From Gammaproteobacteria bacterium (GTDB lineage Bacteria; Pseudomonadota; Gammaproteobacteria; SZUA-140), in NCBI GenBank assembly GCA_003230085.1, contig QIGV01000050.1:1-35774 (forward strand): 35,774 nt of DNA, read 5' to 3'. The notes beneath the pieces were generated by a model, which saw nothing but the letters and a program-made list of their open reading frames with translations, ran no database searches and was not told the origin of the DNA. Within the stretch, counting starts at the first letter, position 1. Every line of letters starts with the position of its first letter. A program made the position numbers and the translations under genes. This document shows, piece after piece, positions 1 through 10,896 of this stretch.

Positions 1-522
1 GTCGTGTCTGAATTCTTCCGGGACGAATTTCAGTAGTTTGTCTTCCACTTCCCGCACGTTTTTACCGGGAGCAATGCCGGTACGGTTGCTGACTCTGAAA
101 ATATGGGTGTCAACGGCGATAGTCGCCTGGCCGAATGCAGTGTTCAGGATAACGTTGGCAGTTTTGCGGCCCACGCCCGGGAGAGCTTCCAGGGACTCGC
201 GTTGTTCGGGTACTTTGCTGTTATGTTGCTGCACAAGGATATCGCAGGTCTTCATGATATTGTTGGCCTTGGTGTTATAGAGGCCAATGGTGCGAATATA
301 TTTTTTCAGGCCTTCTATACTTAGGCACAGGATGGCACCAGGTGTATTGGCTACCTTGTACAGTTCCCTGGTGGCCTTGTTGACACTCTTGTCAGTGGCC
401 TGGGCAGACAGGATGACGGCAATCAGTAATTCGAACGAGGTGGTGTAAATAAGTTCGGTTGTGGGTGTTGGGTTGGCATGCTTGAGTCGTGTAAAAATCT
501 CATGGCGCTTATCCTTGTTCAT
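1..522 (-). CDS. nth: Endonuclease III (partial, 3' end beyond left edge)
   Basis: DNA glycosylase/AP lyase that removes oxidised pyrimidines in base excision repair. The open frame reads from an ATG at 522-520 to the window edge without a stop, giving 174 residues of a family usually about 211 long. The N-terminus MNKDKRHEIFTRL, the helix-hairpin-helix LPGVGRKTANVIL with its catalytic Lys, and the following VDTHIFRV with the catalytic Asp are all present. The four C-terminal cysteines of the 4Fe-4S cluster lie outside the window. It is the last gene of the metG-rnf block, 26 bases after the rnfE stop, an arrangement seen in many gammaproteobacteria including the E. coli rsx operon. No clear Shine-Dalgarno precedes the start, so it may depend on coupling to rnfE. 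Confidence 0.95.
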   Translation of the reverse strand, partial: MNKDKRHEIFTRLKHANPTPTTELIYTTSFELLIAVILSAQATDKSVNKATRELYKVANTPGAILCLSIEGLKKYIRTIGLYNTKANNIMKTCDILVQQHNSKVPEQRESLEALPGVGRKTANVILNTAFGQATIAVDTHIFRVSNRTGIAPGKNVREVEDKLLKFVPEEFRHD

Positions 523-548
523 CAAACGGATCTGGTTAGAAGACGTGT

Positions 549-1244
549 CTAGGCAGCAGTCGCCTTGGCTTCTGTTGAAATAAGTGGCGCGGGTTGGCGA
601 CGTTTTTCCAGTCGGCTGTCAATGACATTTTTCAGCGCGATCAATATTCCCAGACCGATAAAGGCTCCGGGCGGCAAGACAGCCAGCAGAAAACCTCGGT
701 AGTCCTCAATGACCGTGATCTCGAATCCCAGTGCGATATCACCCAGTAGTAGATGGGCATTGGCGAACAATGTGCCTTGTCCCAGTACTTCACGCATCGA
801 GCCGAGTACTACCAGGACAGCGGCAAACCCTAATCCCATCATCAGGCCATCGAGAAAGGCAGGAAATACCGGATTTTTTGATGCAAAGGCTTCAGCGCGG
901 GCAATGATGGCGCAGTTGGTAACGATGAGCGGAATAAAGATGCCCAGGATAAGGTATAGCTCATGAAAATAGGCATGCATTGCCAGCTCGATGACAGTCA
1001 CGATAGAGGCGATAACCAAAACAAACACCGGGATACGGATTTCCGGTGAGACAAAATTCCTGATTAGAGATACTGTAACGTTGGACAAGACAAGGGTCAG
1101 CATAGTGGCAAGACCCAGTGCCAGCCCATTGATGACTGTGCTGGTGACGGCCAGCAGAGGGCATAGACCCAGTATCTGGACCAGGGCGGGGTTATTTTTC
1201 CAAAGTCCTTGCTGGGCAATAGCCGAGTATTCATTCTGCGCCAT
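549..1244 (-). CDS. rnfE: Rnf electron transport complex subunit E
   Basis: Integral membrane subunit of the Rnf ferredoxin:NAD+ oxidoreductase (Rsx in E. coli), which couples electron transfer to ion movement across the inner membrane. The protein is about 231 residues with six hydrophobic segments, including the paralogous [15 protein letters not shown] motif shared with RnfA and the Nqr subunits; its Cys is a proposed iron ligand. The open frame extends to an ATG at 1253. I prefer the ATG at 1244 ([10 protein letters not shown]) because an AAAGGA Shine-Dalgarno lies eight bases before it. The gene overlaps the end of rnfG by 14 bases, which implies translational coupling. The Ala/Lys-rich C-terminal tail is cytoplasmic by inference. 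Confidence 0.96.
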   Translation of the reverse strand: MAQNEYSAIAQQGLWKNNPALVQILGLCPLLAVTSTVINGLALGLATMLTLVLSNVTVSLIRNFVSPEIRIPVFVLVIASIVTVIELAMHAYFHELYLILGIFIPLIVTNCAIIARAEAFASKNPVFPAFLDGLMMGLGFAAVLVVLGSMREVLGQGTLFANAHLLLGDIALGFEITVIEDYRGFLLAVLPPGAFIGLGILIALKNVIDSRLEKRRQPAPLISTEAKATAA

Positions 1245-1884
1245 TTTGTTCATCCTTTGGAGAAGGTGAAGAGAGACTGAAAATTTTGTCTCTATGCTGC
1301 TGGTAGTATTTTAAACTGTTATAGACCGCTTTGACTACTGCTCTGGGAGATATAGTTGCACCGGTGAACTGATCAAAAATGCCACCGTCTTTTTCTACCC
1401 GCCAGCCCAGTTCATCCGGGTTAGCCAGAGAATGGCCGTTGAAGCTATCGATCCAGTCTGACTTGGCAATATCTATACCATCACCGAGGCCGGGAGTCTC
1501 AAGATGGGAGACCACCCGGACCCCCATGATTTCCCCCTCATAACGAATGGCTATTAGCAACTTGATATTACCACTATACCCATCAGGGGCAATGGGCGTC
1601 AATATGGCTGCTACGGGCTTACCGTCCTTACGAGCGCGGTAGATTTCAACCGGTTTCTTCGACCCCAGCAGGGTTGCTGATTCTACGGTAATAAGGTCTT
1701 CGTAGAGTACGTTATCGTACACGGAGGAGGGGACCAGAGCATTCAATGTGCGCAGAAAGTATTCGCGTTCGTTCTGCTCAATTCGTTCCTCAGTATTTTG
1801 AAAGGTCAGCGCGACTAAACCAGTCCCTAAGATAGCAAATATCCCCAGCAGCAGAGCGGTTATGAGCATATGCCGAATCAGCAC
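1231..1884 (-). CDS. rnfG: Rnf electron transport complex subunit G (covalent FMN)
   Basis: Periplasm-facing flavoprotein subunit of the Rnf complex. The 217-residue protein has one N-terminal membrane helix (about 7-28) followed by an FMN-binding domain. The motif TGATIS at 174-179 carries the Thr (T177) expected to bind FMN through a phosphoester bond, as in RnfG and NqrC. Translation from the GTG at 1884 is five bases after the rnfD stop. An internal ATG at 1869 (residue 6) is an alternative start. The 3' end overlaps rnfE. Family assignment is secure from the FMN motif, size and operon position. Confidence 0.95.
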   Translation of the reverse strand: MLIRHMLITALLLGIFAILGTGLVALTFQNTEERIEQNEREYFLRTLNALVPSSVYDNVLYEDLITVESATLLGSKKPVEIYRARKDGKPVAAILTPIAPDGYSGNIKLLIAIRYEGEIMGVRVVSHLETPGLGDGIDIAKSDWIDSFNGHSLANPDELGWRVEKDGGIFDQFTGATISPRAVVKAVYNSLKYYQQHRDKIFSLSSPSPKDEQNGAE

Positions 1885-1889
1885 TGCTG

Positions 1890-2966
1890 TTAGTCCCCGT
1901 GGCGCCCGAAGACTCGGGATTTGAAATAGTGATCGATGATTGGGACCGTCATGTTCATCAACAGTACGGCAAAAGCCACGCTGTCGGGATAGCCGCCCCA
2001 GGTGCGTATGATATACATTAGGATGCCAATCCCTACACCGTAGATTAATCGCCCACGATTGCTGGTAGCGGCCGTCACCGGGTCAGTGGCAATAAAAAAA
2101 GCTGCGAGCATGGTGGCACCGCTGAATAGGTGGAATACGGGTGAGGCATATAGGTCTGGATCAATGATGTAGAAAAGCACAGATATACTGACCAGTGAGC
2201 CTAGAAGGGCAGCAGGGATCTGCCAGCCGATGACTTTTTTGTAAATTAGCCACAGACCGCCCAGGAGAAACCCGCCATTGATCCACTCCCATCCCTTTCC
2301 ACCAATGGCGCCAAAGATCGGGATGACACTCAGCAGCCGACTGGTCGCCTCATCCAGGCCCAGCTGTGACTTGATTTCACTGACGGTATTTCCCAATCCC
2401 AGATTGGTCTTCAGGGTATCTAATGGGGTGGCCTCGGTTAATGCGTCAATAGCCAGCCCCGCAGGTAAATGGCCGGTAAAGATGAAAATTGCATTTTCTA
2501 CAAAGCTAAGTTCATAGGGTGAAAAGGAGAGTGTCGGGACCCAGCTTGTCATTTCCCGGGGAAAGGAAATCAATAGTACGACGTAACCCACCATGGCAGG
2601 GTTGAATGGGTTGTATCCCAGTCCGCCATAGAGCTGTTTGGCAACCACAATGGCAAAGATGATGCCGATGAAAGTGATCCACCAGGGTGCCAGCGGGGGG
2701 ATGGCGAAAGCAAGCAGAACTGCAGTAACGATCGCGCTACCATCAGTGAGAAAGGGTAGCAGAGGTCGTTTGCGGAGTTGTAGCATTATGGCTTCAGCCC
2801 CCAGGGCAACGAGTACTGCGAAGGCGATATTAATAGTGATGCCCCAGCCAAAGAACCAGATATAGGCAGCAAGTCCCGGGATCAGTGCAATGATTACACG
2901 TAGCATGACACGAGTGATCGATGCTGCTGCCAGTGTATGTGGAGAGGTCGGCGTTGGCGATGTCAT
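1890..2966 (-). CDS. rnfD: Rnf electron transport complex subunit D (covalent FMN)
   Basis: Polytopic membrane flavoprotein subunit of Rnf, homologous to NqrB, and part of the proposed ion path. It has 358 residues and many hydrophobic segments. The conserved YNPFNPAMVGY block is at 118-128. The EATPLDT segment contains the Thr (about T180) that aligns with the FMN-linked Thr of characterised RnfD proteins. A second conserved SGAT lies at 282-285, followed by the ATDPVTAA block. The gene begins a second half-operon (rnfD-G-E) after a 149-base gap from rnfC, whereas rnfA-B-C are tightly packed. No ApbE-type flavin transferase is visible in the window, so one must be encoded elsewhere to load FMN. 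Confidence 0.95.
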   Translation of the reverse strand: MTSPTPTSPHTLAAASITRVMLRVIIALIPGLAAYIWFFGWGITINIAFAVLVALGAEAIMLQLRKRPLLPFLTDGSAIVTAVLLAFAIPPLAPWWITFIGIIFAIVVAKQLYGGLGYNPFNPAMVGYVVLLISFPREMTSWVPTLSFSPYELSFVENAIFIFTGHLPAGLAIDALTEATPLDTLKTNLGLGNTVSEIKSQLGLDEATSRLLSVIPIFGAIGGKGWEWINGGFLLGGLWLIYKKVIGWQIPAALLGSLVSISVLFYIIDPDLYASPVFHLFSGATMLAAFFIATDPVTAATSNRGRLIYGVGIGILMYIIRTWGGYPDSVAFAVLLMNMTVPIIDHYFKSRVFGRHGD

Positions 2967-3115
2967 GATGTTCTGATTAAGCTCAATATGATATGAGAGA
3001 ATTTAAAAAAATCTTATCGGCACAAGAAAGCTTCCAGCAAATTTTTTGTGTTGCTCGATCCCGGCTTGCAAGATCATATGCACTAAGCTGCATTTAACTT
3101 AGAGTGCTCCATACA
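2967..3115. other. Intra-operon gap between rnfC and rnfD
   Basis: This 149-base AT-rich stretch separates rnfC from rnfD, while all the other rnf junctions overlap or are only a few bases apart. I find no gene, no convincing intrinsic terminator and no clear promoter. It could allow an internal promoter or RNA processing site, but nothing in the sequence proves that. Confidence 0.5.
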
Positions 3116-4774
3116 TTATTTTTGTTCGGTATCAGAAGAGTTTTCTGGCTGCTGTCCCGCATTGCCCGCAGTTGAGTGGTCTCTGGTTCGTCCTTGATAA
3201 GAACTGCGCCGCATTTCGGCATCCTTCATGGCGTCCTGTCGGCGTGTTTGGGTACGCTCGATAGCCGCCTGAATTTCCGCTTTTTTCTTGTCTCTTTCTG
3301 CAGCTGCAGTATCTGCCTTTAAGGCAGCTTTTTTTCTATTGCGTTTTGCCTGGCGCTCTTCCTTGTCCCTTGCCACTCTGAATTGATGGAATTCATGGCG
3401 GCGTCGCGCGATATCTGATTTTTCTTTTTCCCGTTCCTGGGTCCAGATGTCACCCTTGGCAAAGCGGAAATACTGGACCAATGGAATATTACTGGGACAG
3501 ACATAGGAGCAGCAGCCACATTCAATACAGTCAAACAGATTGAATTCCTGTACCTTGTCAAGATTCTGATGCTTGCTGTACCAGTAGAGTTGCTGGGGAA
3601 GCAGGTTGACAGGACAGGTGTCAGCACAGGCTCCACAGCGGATGCACGGCAGTTCAGGACGTTGAGGAGGTAAATCTTCTGCTGTTGCGGCCAGTATACA
3701 ATTTGTGGTCTTGATGACCGGCAGGTCGGGGCGGTGAAGTGCAAACCCCATCATGGGGCCACCCATGATGAGACGCTCGATCCGATCAAGATTGCCATCG
3801 CACTGTTCGATCAATTCACGCATAGGGGTACCCAGCAGGACATTCAGGTTGCGTGGTGACCCAATCGCACTTCCTGTGATGGTGACATTACGCGATATCA
3901 GTGGTTCTCCGCGATGAATAGCGTTGTGGACCGCGGCGGCTGTGCCGACGTTGGCGCATACAACACCAATATTCAGTGCTAAGCCATCTGCAGGTACTTC
4001 CTTGCCGGTCAGCACCTTAACCAATTGCTTCTCACTGCCTTGTGGGTAGAGTGTTGGTACTTGCACGACTTCAATATTGTCATAGTCTTCCGTTGCCTGC
4101 CTTAGCGCTACGAAAGCCTCTGGTTTGTTATCCTCAATCGCAACCAGGCATTCATGAGCCTGCAGGGCATGCTGGATGATCAGTAGACCGCTGAGAATGT
4201 CCTGCGGGCGCTCTCTCATCAATAAGTCGTCGCAGGTGATGTAGGGCTCGCACTCCACACCGTTCAGAATTAGAGTCTGGATCGCCTTTTGTTGTCCTGG
4301 GTTAAACTTGATATAGGATGGGAATCCTGCACCACCCAGGCCGACGATCCCTGCCTCCCGAATGAGGTTGCGAAGTTCACTGGGCGGAAGTCTGAAGTAG
4401 TCTTCTACCGCGTGATGTTCTATCCAGCGGTCATCGCCATCGGAATGAATAACCATGCAGGTAGCGCTCAGGCTGGAGGGATGAGGAACCGGATAATTAC
4501 CGATATCGATCACTGTGCCAGATGTGGGCGCATGTATCGGTGCGCTGACATAGCCTTGTGGCCGTGCAATCATTTGGCCTTTTAGTACCTTGTCTCCGAT
4601 ATTAACAATAGGCTCCGCAGGCTCACCGATATGCTGGTGAAGGGGCAGAACAAGTCGCTCAGGTAATTGTGCTGGACTAATTGGCGCTGATGTAGAGATA
4701 TTCTTTTGCTGAGGGGGATGGACGCCACCACGAAATTTCCATAGACGGCGTATGCGATTTACGGTTTGTCTCAT
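3116..4774 (-). CDS. rnfC: Rnf electron transport complex subunit C
   Basis: Peripheral Rnf subunit that handles NAD(H) and carries FMN and Fe-S centres. The open frame extends to 4810, but the ATG at 4774 overlaps the rnfB stop as ATGA and begins the family-like [17 protein letters not shown], so it is preferred (552 residues). A Gly-rich GLGGAGFPS loop lies at about 145-153. Two ferredoxin-type motifs follow: [12 protein letters not shown] (about 377-388) and [12 protein letters not shown] (about 416-427). The final 120 residues are highly charged (Lys/Arg/Glu) and likely helical or coiled-coil. This tail is shorter than in E. coli RsxC (about 740 residues), whose C-terminus carries long Ala/Lys-rich repeats. 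Confidence 0.96.
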   Translation of the reverse strand: MRQTVNRIRRLWKFRGGVHPPQQKNISTSAPISPAQLPERLVLPLHQHIGEPAEPIVNIGDKVLKGQMIARPQGYVSAPIHAPTSGTVIDIGNYPVPHPSSLSATCMVIHSDGDDRWIEHHAVEDYFRLPPSELRNLIREAGIVGLGGAGFPSYIKFNPGQQKAIQTLILNGVECEPYITCDDLLMRERPQDILSGLLIIQHALQAHECLVAIEDNKPEAFVALRQATEDYDNIEVVQVPTLYPQGSEKQLVKVLTGKEVPADGLALNIGVVCANVGTAAAVHNAIHRGEPLISRNVTITGSAIGSPRNLNVLLGTPMRELIEQCDGNLDRIERLIMGGPMMGFALHRPDLPVIKTTNCILAATAEDLPPQRPELPCIRCGACADTCPVNLLPQQLYWYSKHQNLDKVQEFNLFDCIECGCCSYVCPSNIPLVQYFRFAKGDIWTQEREKEKSDIARRRHEFHQFRVARDKEERQAKRNRKKAALKADTAAAERDKKKAEIQAAIERTQTRRQDAMKDAEMRRSSYQGRTRDHSTAGNAGQQPENSSDTEQK

Positions 4775-5322
4775 GAAGCCTTCTCCAGCGATGTGTCTGG
4801 GTAAGGCCACTTCCAGGTTAGAATGTCCTGTGTGATAGGCACCATATCGATACAGTCAACTGGGCAAGGTTCAACACAGAGGTCACAGCCGGTACATTCA
4901 CGTGCGATGACGGTGTGCATTTGCTTTGCCGCCCCCAAAATGGCGTCCACTGGGCATGCCTGAATGCAGAGGGTGCATCCGATGCAGCGTGGTTCATCGA
5001 TGATAGCGACTGTTTTGGGTTTGATTTCACCGTTTTCAGGGTTGAGAGGTTTGGGGTCACGCTCCAGTAGATCTGCCAGGGCAATGATGGTGGTCTCCCC
5101 CCCTGGCGGACACTGGTTGATATCGGCTTCTCCCTTGGCAATAGCCTCGGCATAGGGTCGGCAACCCGGATAGCTGCACTGACCACACTGGGTTTGCGGC
5201 AGTTGCGCATCGATCTTTTCTACCAGTGGGTCACCTTCCACCTTGAATTTGATGGCCGAGAAACCCAGCAGCAGACCAAAGACGATGGCGAGTGCGCTTA
5301 AAGCGAGCAAGGCTGACAGCAT
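4771..5322 (-). CDS. rnfB: Rnf electron transport complex subunit B (ferredoxin-like)
   Basis: Fe-S subunit that accepts electrons at the entry point of the Rnf complex. It has 183 residues: an N-terminal membrane helix (about 3-24), a four-Cys cluster domain (C46, C49, C54, C71), and two ferredoxin motifs, [12 protein letters not shown] (113-124) and [12 protein letters not shown] (143-154). An AGAGGT Shine-Dalgarno lies seven bases before the ATG, and the rnfA stop is only four bases upstream. The stop codon overlaps the rnfC start by four bases. Length and motif order match the short gammaproteobacterial RnfB, not the multi-ferredoxin form of anaerobes. Confidence 0.97.
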   Translation of the reverse strand: MLSALLALSALAIVFGLLLGFSAIKFKVEGDPLVEKIDAQLPQTQCGQCSYPGCRPYAEAIAKGEADINQCPPGGETTIIALADLLERDPKPLNPENGEIKPKTVAIIDEPRCIGCTLCIQACPVDAILGAAKQMHTVIARECTGCDLCVEPCPVDCIDMVPITQDILTWKWPYPDTSLEKAS

Positions 5323-5326
5323 ACTG

Positions 5327-5908
5327 TTAACCTCTAACCAGTCCAGAAAAGCCCATGAAGGCCAAAGACATTAGCCCGGCGGTAATCAGGGCAATGGCAG
5401 GTCCACGGAAAGCGACGGGCACATCGGCAACCATAATACGCTCACGCATGGCGGCAAACAGAATTAGCACCATGGAAAAACCCGCGGCTGCGCCAAAACC
5501 ATACAATGCCGCATAGATAAAACCGGTTTCCTGTTGAACGATCAACAGGGCAACGCCTAGTACGGCACAATTCGTAGTGATGAGGGGTAAAAAAATACCC
5601 AGTACCTGATAAAGCAACGGGCTGGTTTTATGAATCACCATTTCTGTAAACTGCACCACGGCAGCTATTACCAGGATAAAGGTAATGGTGCGCAGATACT
5701 CCAGTCCCAGAGGGGCCAGCAAATAGGTATTGGCAAGATAGCTTGCAACCGAGGACAGCGTCAGTACAAAAGTGGTGGCCAGCGCCATGCCGATGGCTGT
5801 CTCTAATTTGCGTGAAACGCCCATAAACGGACAAAGGCCAAGAAATTTTGTCAATACAAAATTGTTGACGAGAACGGTGCTGACCAGGACTAGTAGATAT
5901 TCTGTCAT
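5327..5908 (-). CDS. rnfA: Rnf electron transport complex subunit A
   Basis: Six-helix inner-membrane subunit, paralogous to RnfE and to NqrD/NqrE. The 193 residues begin [19 protein letters not shown]. They include the characteristic [14 protein letters not shown] with its conserved Cys and the later [16 protein letters not shown]; the two Cys probably ligate an Fe-S centre between RnfA and RnfE. The gene opens the rnf run, 103 bases downstream of the metG stop and four bases from rnfB. Whether it has its own promoter or is read from metG cannot be decided; I see no strong terminator in the gap. Confidence 0.97.
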   Translation of the reverse strand: MTEYLLVLVSTVLVNNFVLTKFLGLCPFMGVSRKLETAIGMALATTFVLTLSSVASYLANTYLLAPLGLEYLRTITFILVIAAVVQFTEMVIHKTSPLLYQVLGIFLPLITTNCAVLGVALLIVQQETGFIYAALYGFGAAAGFSMVLILFAAMRERIMVADVPVAFRGPAIALITAGLMSLAFMGFSGLVRG

Positions 5909-6011
5909 AGGACCAAATTACCAGGCATCCCGTCTGCCATTATTAATATGAATGATTGCAACGCTGACTAATAACATAGTAGCCATTCCTGTTTTTTTCA
6001 GTTGATCAAAA

Positions 6012-8102
6012 TTATTTGACTTGCATGCCAGCCGTGGCGCCCTCATCCGGTTGCAGGAGCCACAATTCGGTGCCTCCCGGGCCGGCTGCCAGTACCATAC
6101 CTTCAGAGGTGCCGAAACGCATTTTTCGGGGCGCCAGATTAGCGACAACTACCGTATGACGGCCAAGTAGTTCGTCCGGCTTGTACTTGGACCTTATTCC
6201 AGCAAAAACATTCCGTGTTTCTCCACCTATATCCAGCGTCAGGCGTAATAATTTATCGGCGCCTTCGACATACTCTGCATTGAGAATACGGGCAATGCGC
6301 AGGTCAATTTTGGCGAAATCATCAATGGTGATGGTTTCTGCAATGGGAGGAGAGGTGTGTTGCTGAGTTTCAGCATGACGAGTTTGAGAGTGCGTTTCAG
6401 GTTCTTTCACTGATATGGATTCCCGGCTATCGGCAAGTAACGCGTCGATCTGTTGCTGTTCGATGCGCTTTGCCAGGTGCTTATAAGGTTTGATTTCATG
6501 GTTGACCAGAATCGTTTCCGCATCACGCCACTGGAGCGGGGGAATATTCAGAAAATCCTCTACCTGTTGGGCTAGCTGAGGCAGGATCGGTTTCAGAAAC
6601 AGGGTCAGTAACCGGAACAGATTGATGCCTGTTGAGCAAACCTGGTGAGTACGTTCCTGCTGCGTTGGGTCCTTAATGGTCTTCCAGGGTTCATGGTCAT
6701 TGATATAGGCATTGGCATGATCGGCCAGATCCATAATCAGGCGTATGCCCTCGCTGTAGCGACGACCCTCATAATGAAGCTGTATTGTGTTTGTGGCCTG
6801 TTGCAGTTTGTTGAGAATCATCTTGTCTTGATCATGACTAATATCCGCAAGCTGCCCGGAGAACGATTTTTTGATGAAGCCTGCCGTGCGGCTGGCGATA
6901 TTAATATATTTTCCGACCAGATCGCTGTTGACGCGGGCCGAAAAGTCTTCCAGATTGAGATCAAGATCCTCAATACGGTCATTCAGCTTGGCTGCGAAAT
7001 AATAGCGCAAATATTCGGGGTCCAGATGCTTGAGGTAAGTGCGGGCATTGATAAAGGTGCCGCGTGATTTAGACATTTTCTGGCCGTTTACAGTCAGGAA
7101 ACCATGTACGAAAATTTTATTCGGCGTGCGATAACCCGAAAAATGTAGTGTGGCGGGCCAGAACAGGGCGTGAAAATAGAGAATATCCTTGCCGATGAAG
7201 TGATACAGCTCAGTCGTGCTGTCCGGGTTCCAGTATTCATCAAAATCGATGCCCTGACGCTCACAAAGGTTTTTGAAACTGGCCATATAACCAATCGGTG
7301 CATCCAGCCAGACATAGAGGTATTTTCCGGGCGCATCGGGTATTTCGAAGCCAAAATAGGGGGCATCGCGGGAAATATCCCAGTCCCTGAGGCCAGCATC
7401 GAACCATTCGGCTAGCTTGTTCGCAGCTTCTTTCTGTAACGGCGAAGAATTGCTGTCAGCAGTCTCACTGTGAGGACGGGTCCATTGATCCAGGTATGCG
7501 CGGCATTGGCTGAGCTTGAAAAAATGATGGTCCGAATGTTTTTTAACAGGAGTGGCCCCGGAGATAGCAGAAACAGGGTTGATCAGGTCTGTCGGGCTGT
7601 AAGTTGCGCCGCACACTTCACAGGCGTCGCCATACTGATCACTGGCATGGCACTTTGGGCATTCGCCCTTGATATATCGATCCGATAAAAACATTTCCTT
7701 GACCGGATCAAAAAACTGTTCAATGGACCGGATGTCAATTAAGCCGTCTTTCTTCAGGCGCCGGTATATATCCTGGGCCAAATCACAGTTTTCTACTGAA
7801 TTAGTCGAATAGTAATTATCAAAGGCAATATAAAAGTCTGTAAAATCCTGCAGGTGTTCTTTATGCATGCGCTCAATCAGGGCCTCAGGCGTGATGCCTT
7901 CCTGCTCGGCGCGAAGCATGACGGGCGTGCCATGGGTGTCATCGGCACATATATAGTGGCATTCGTGTCCGCTCATTTTCTGGTGCCTTACCCAGATATC
8001 GGTTTGGATATATTCCACCAAATGCCCAATATGTATTGCCCCGTTTGCATAGGGCAGGGCGCTGGTGGCAAGAATTTTTCTTTTGGATTTTTCTGTAGAC
8101 AT
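6012..8102 (-). CDS. metG: Methionyl-tRNA synthetase
   Basis: Class I aminoacyl-tRNA synthetase that charges tRNA-Met in the cytoplasm. It has 696 residues. The HIGH signature is at 24-27, KMSKS at 342-346, and a zinc knuckle is formed by C148, C151, C161 and C164 (the single-knuckle form). A C-terminal EMAP-II-like tRNA-binding domain occupies about 595-696 ([13 protein letters not shown] onward) and usually mediates dimerisation. A linker of about 50 residues rich in Ser, Glu and His precedes it. Upstream on the opposite strand is apbC (mrp), the same divergent metG/mrp pairing as in E. coli. The rnf operon follows. Confidence 0.98.
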   Translation of the reverse strand: MSTEKSKRKILATSALPYANGAIHIGHLVEYIQTDIWVRHQKMSGHECHYICADDTHGTPVMLRAEQEGITPEALIERMHKEHLQDFTDFYIAFDNYYSTNSVENCDLAQDIYRRLKKDGLIDIRSIEQFFDPVKEMFLSDRYIKGECPKCHASDQYGDACEVCGATYSPTDLINPVSAISGATPVKKHSDHHFFKLSQCRAYLDQWTRPHSETADSNSSPLQKEAANKLAEWFDAGLRDWDISRDAPYFGFEIPDAPGKYLYVWLDAPIGYMASFKNLCERQGIDFDEYWNPDSTTELYHFIGKDILYFHALFWPATLHFSGYRTPNKIFVHGFLTVNGQKMSKSRGTFINARTYLKHLDPEYLRYYFAAKLNDRIEDLDLNLEDFSARVNSDLVGKYINIASRTAGFIKKSFSGQLADISHDQDKMILNKLQQATNTIQLHYEGRRYSEGIRLIMDLADHANAYINDHEPWKTIKDPTQQERTHQVCSTGINLFRLLTLFLKPILPQLAQQVEDFLNIPPLQWRDAETILVNHEIKPYKHLAKRIEQQQIDALLADSRESISVKEPETHSQTRHAETQQHTSPPIAETITIDDFAKIDLRIARILNAEYVEGADKLLRLTLDIGGETRNVFAGIRSKYKPDELLGRHTVVVANLAPRKMRFGTSEGMVLAAGPGGTELWLLQPDEGATAGMQVK

Positions 8103-8476
8103 GCTTATATTCAGGCGGTTCTGTTAGTGTAATGCTTCACTTGATAAACTTTACTATTATAGCCTATTCGCTGTGTTCATGAATGCCCGAATATATCCGC
8201 ATTGTTAGACAGTTATACATTCGATTCCTATTTGTCCAAACGGCCAGGCTCATGATAGGCCGAAACTAGCGAAAATAATTTTATTGTCAGGCCTGCTCAT
8301 TGACTGCCAGGGTGCCTGTTCAGGAGGGTCATCATAGGTAACCCTATACAGTGACGGGTATTACTTGTGCTATTTAAAGGTTAAACTGGCCAGCCGCAGT
8401 ATTTTGGCTTATTAGCCTGTAAACGATATTCGCGAGACATGATAAAGTATGACCGATAGTTTTGAGGAAATTATTT
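8103..8476. other. Divergent intergenic region metG/apbC
   Basis: This 374-base stretch holds no recognisable gene. It contains the candidate metG promoter and a weak dyad CGGCC/GGCCG at 8241-8262. The apbC Shine-Dalgarno (GAGGAAA, about 8464-8470) is at its right end. No riboswitch or tRNA was recognised. Confidence 0.5.
8156..8183 (-). promoter_or_regulatory. Candidate sigma-70 promoter for metG
   Basis: On the minus strand a perfect TATAAT (8161-8156) is preceded, after a 16-base spacer, by TTCATG, a weak match to the -35 consensus. Transcription would begin about 45 bases before the metG ATG. This is inference from consensus only. Confidence 0.4.
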
Positions 8477-9568
8477 ATGGGAAAAGTATCGCGCGAACAA
8501 GTTGAAACCGTGTTGAAATCGTATCAGGATCCTTACCTTCATCAGGATCTGATATCAGCAGGTGCTGTTCAGGACTTGCAGATCGAAGATGGGCAGGTTT
8601 CCATCAGTGTGGTAATGGGGTATCCGGTCGGTGGTATAGCGTCCGAGTTGGAGGATAGTCTGAAGAAGGTGCTATCCACCGTCGAGGGCGTAGAAAAAAT
8701 TTCGATTACGGTGAGTCATGACGTGATTGCCCATGTCGTGCAAAAGGGCGTGAAGCCCTTACGCAATATCAAGAACATTATCGCGATCGCCTCGGGCAAG
8801 GGAGGCGTTGGCAAGTCCACCACAGCAGTCAATCTTGCTCTGGCCCTGTCAATGGAGGGCGCTCGGGTTGGTATTCTGGATGCGGATATCTATGGACCCA
8901 GCCAACCCCGCATGCTGGGGTGCCGGGACAAGCCTCAGTCCCTTGACGGTAAATCCGTGGAGCCCATTGTCTGTCATGGCCTGCAGTCTATGTCCATTGG
9001 ATATCTGATCGATGATGAGGCACCGATGATTTGGCGTGGCCCCATGGTGTCGACAGCACTGCAACAATTGCTGGGTGACACTAACTGGCAGGAAATGGAC
9101 TATCTGGTGATCGATCTTCCACCCGGTACAGGCGACACCCAGTTGACGCTTGCCCAGAAAATTCCAGTAAGCGGGGTTGTGATTGTAACGACACCCCAGG
9201 ATATTGCGCTGCTGGATGCTCGCAAGGCAGTCAAGATGTTTGAAAAGGTGGAGGTGCCGGTGCTGGGTGTGATCGAGAACATGAGCACACATATCTGTAC
9301 TCAATGTGGCCATGAGGAGCATATTTTCGGAGAAGGTGGGGGGCAGCGTATGGCCGAAGAATATGGAATCGAGTTGCTGGGTACATTGCCACTGGACTTG
9401 GCTATCAGGCGGGATGTAGACGAAGGGAATCCCTCTGTGGTTGCTGACCCGAAAAGCCCGGTGGCACAGTCCTACCGCGAAATTGCACGCAAGCTGGCAG
9501 CAAAATTATCCTTGCAAGCCAAGGATTACAGCGCGCGGTTTCCGGATATCGTAATACAGAATACCTGA
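8477..9568 (+). CDS. apbC: Mrp/ApbC family Fe-S cluster carrier ATPase
   Basis: P-loop ATPase that binds and transfers Fe-S clusters to apoproteins. A TTG at 8462 is in frame, but the ATG at 8477 is preferred: GAGGAAA sits about seven bases upstream and the N-terminus then matches the family. The resulting 363 residues comprise an N-terminal MIP18/DUF59 domain (about 1-90), the deviant Walker [10 protein letters not shown] at 107-115, the switch region [10 protein letters not shown], and a C274-x2-C277 pair expected to hold a shared Fe-S cluster at the dimer interface. It is transcribed away from metG and followed 46 bases later by dcd, as in Pseudomonas. Confidence 0.96.
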   Translation: MGKVSREQVETVLKSYQDPYLHQDLISAGAVQDLQIEDGQVSISVVMGYPVGGIASELEDSLKKVLSTVEGVEKISITVSHDVIAHVVQKGVKPLRNIKNIIAIASGKGGVGKSTTAVNLALALSMEGARVGILDADIYGPSQPRMLGCRDKPQSLDGKSVEPIVCHGLQSMSIGYLIDDEAPMIWRGPMVSTALQQLLGDTNWQEMDYLVIDLPPGTGDTQLTLAQKIPVSGVVIVTTPQDIALLDARKAVKMFEKVEVPVLGVIENMSTHICTQCGHEEHIFGEGGGQRMAEEYGIELLGTLPLDLAIRRDVDEGNPSVVADPKSPVAQSYREIARKLAAKLSLQAKDYSARFPDIVIQNT

Positions 9569-9614
9569 GCACGTCGCAGACCAATCTTTTTTACAATCTG
9601 ACCGGATAAGCATA

Positions 9615-10181
9615 ATGAGTATAAAATCAGACCGATGGATACGCCGTATGGCACAAGAGCATGGCATGATCGAACCCTTTCAGAGTAGCCAGATCAGAAG
9701 CCACGACGATGAGCGGGTTATTTCCTATGGTACGTCTAGTTATGGCTATGACGTTCGTTGTGCCGAGGATTTCAAGATATTCACCAATATCAATTCTGCC
9801 ATTGTTGATCCCAAGAATTTTGACGCAAACAGTTTTGTCGACGTCAAGTCCGATGTCTGCATTATCCCGCCCAATTCGTTTGCTCTGGCTCGCACGGTTG
9901 AATATTTTCGCATACCGCGGAATGTTCTGACGATATGCCTGGGGAAATCGACGTATGCCCGCTGCGGGATTATCGTCAATGTCACCCCGTTGGAGCCCGA
10001 GTGGGAAGGTCATGTCACCTTGGAATTTTCCAATACCTCGCCTTTACCTGCGAAGATTTATGCCAATGAGGGGGTTGCCCAAGTGCTATTTTTTGAAGCT
10101 GATGAAGTCTGCGAGACATCGTACAGGGATCGCGGTGGCAAATACCAGGGACAGCAGGGAGTAACGCTGCCCAAGGCATGA
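9615..10181 (+). CDS. dcd: dCTP deaminase
   Basis: Converts dCTP to dUTP, feeding dTMP synthesis through dUTPase. The 188 residues begin [14 protein letters not shown]. They show the family core [23 protein letters not shown] followed by [13 protein letters not shown], which contains the catalytic Glu and trimer-interface residues. The C-terminal [16 protein letters not shown] is the flexible tail that closes over the nucleotide. This is the longer form common outside enterics and is probably monofunctional. It follows apbC and converges on purN, with only nine bases between the two stop codons. Confidence 0.96.
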   Translation: MSIKSDRWIRRMAQEHGMIEPFQSSQIRSHDDERVISYGTSSYGYDVRCAEDFKIFTNINSAIVDPKNFDANSFVDVKSDVCIIPPNSFALARTVEYFRIPRNVLTICLGKSTYARCGIIVNVTPLEPEWEGHVTLEFSNTSPLPAKIYANEGVAQVLFFEADEVCETSYRDRGGKYQGQQGVTLPKA

Positions 10182-10190
10182 GCCTCTGTA

Positions 10191-10865
10191 TTACCGGGTT
10201 GCTTTTTTTATCGATGGATAATCGAGCGGGCCAGTCAGCGGTTTTCCATCAAATACTACACTGTCTTCTTGAATGTGGATCCGCCTTTCCGCAAACCAGC
10301 GGATGACCAGCGGATATATCCGGTGTTCAAGCTGCTTGATTTTTGCAGCTAGCGTCTCTGTAGAATCATCTCCTGAAACCGGGATGCGCGCCTGGATAAT
10401 AACCGGTCCGGCGTCCAGTTCTTCCGTGACGACATGAATGCTGGCCCCGTGTTCCTTGGCCCCGGCATCAATGGCCCGCTGGTGGGTATTGAGCCCGGTG
10501 AAGGCAGGTAGTAATGAGGGATGGACGTTCAGCAGGCGACCAGCGTAGTGAGATACAAAATTCGCACTTAACATTCGCATGAAGCCGGCAAGAACAATGA
10601 GGCCAGGTTGATAGTGATCTATACGTGTCTGCAGCGCGTGGTCATAGGTTTTCCGATCTAGATAATCCTCGTGCTTGAGTACTTCGGTTGGAATGCCGGC
10701 GGTAACAGCCCGCTGTAGCCCATAGGCATTTTGCCGGCTGCTGATCACTGCGCGAATCGTGGCAGGCAATTCACCATGATCGATTGCATCCATGATGGCC
10801 TGTAAATTACTGCCGTTGCCGGAGATTAGTATAACGATAGCCAGTTTTTGGTCGGATGCAGCCAT
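10191..10865 (-). CDS. purN: Phosphoribosylglycinamide formyltransferase
   Basis: Transfers formyl from 10-formyl-THF to GAR, the third step of purine synthesis. The substrate loop SGNGSNLQAIMDAI is near the N-terminus. LLNVHPSLLPAF contains the catalytic Asn and His, and HVVTEELDAGPVI the catalytic Asp. A GTG six bases upstream (10871) is an alternative start; the ATG at 10865 is preferred, though neither has a good Shine-Dalgarno. The gene lies about 30 bases after the purM stop in a purMN operon. Confidence 0.97.
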   Translation of the reverse strand: MAASDQKLAIVILISGNGSNLQAIMDAIDHGELPATIRAVISSRQNAYGLQRAVTAGIPTEVLKHEDYLDRKTYDHALQTRIDHYQPGLIVLAGFMRMLSANFVSHYAGRLLNVHPSLLPAFTGLNTHQRAIDAGAKEHGASIHVVTEELDAGPVIIQARIPVSGDDSTETLAAKIKQLEHRIYPLVIRWFAERRIHIQEDSVVFDGKPLTGPLDYPSIKKATR

Positions 10866-10896
10866 AGTCACATAAGTTGGAGGATCGGATGCATCA

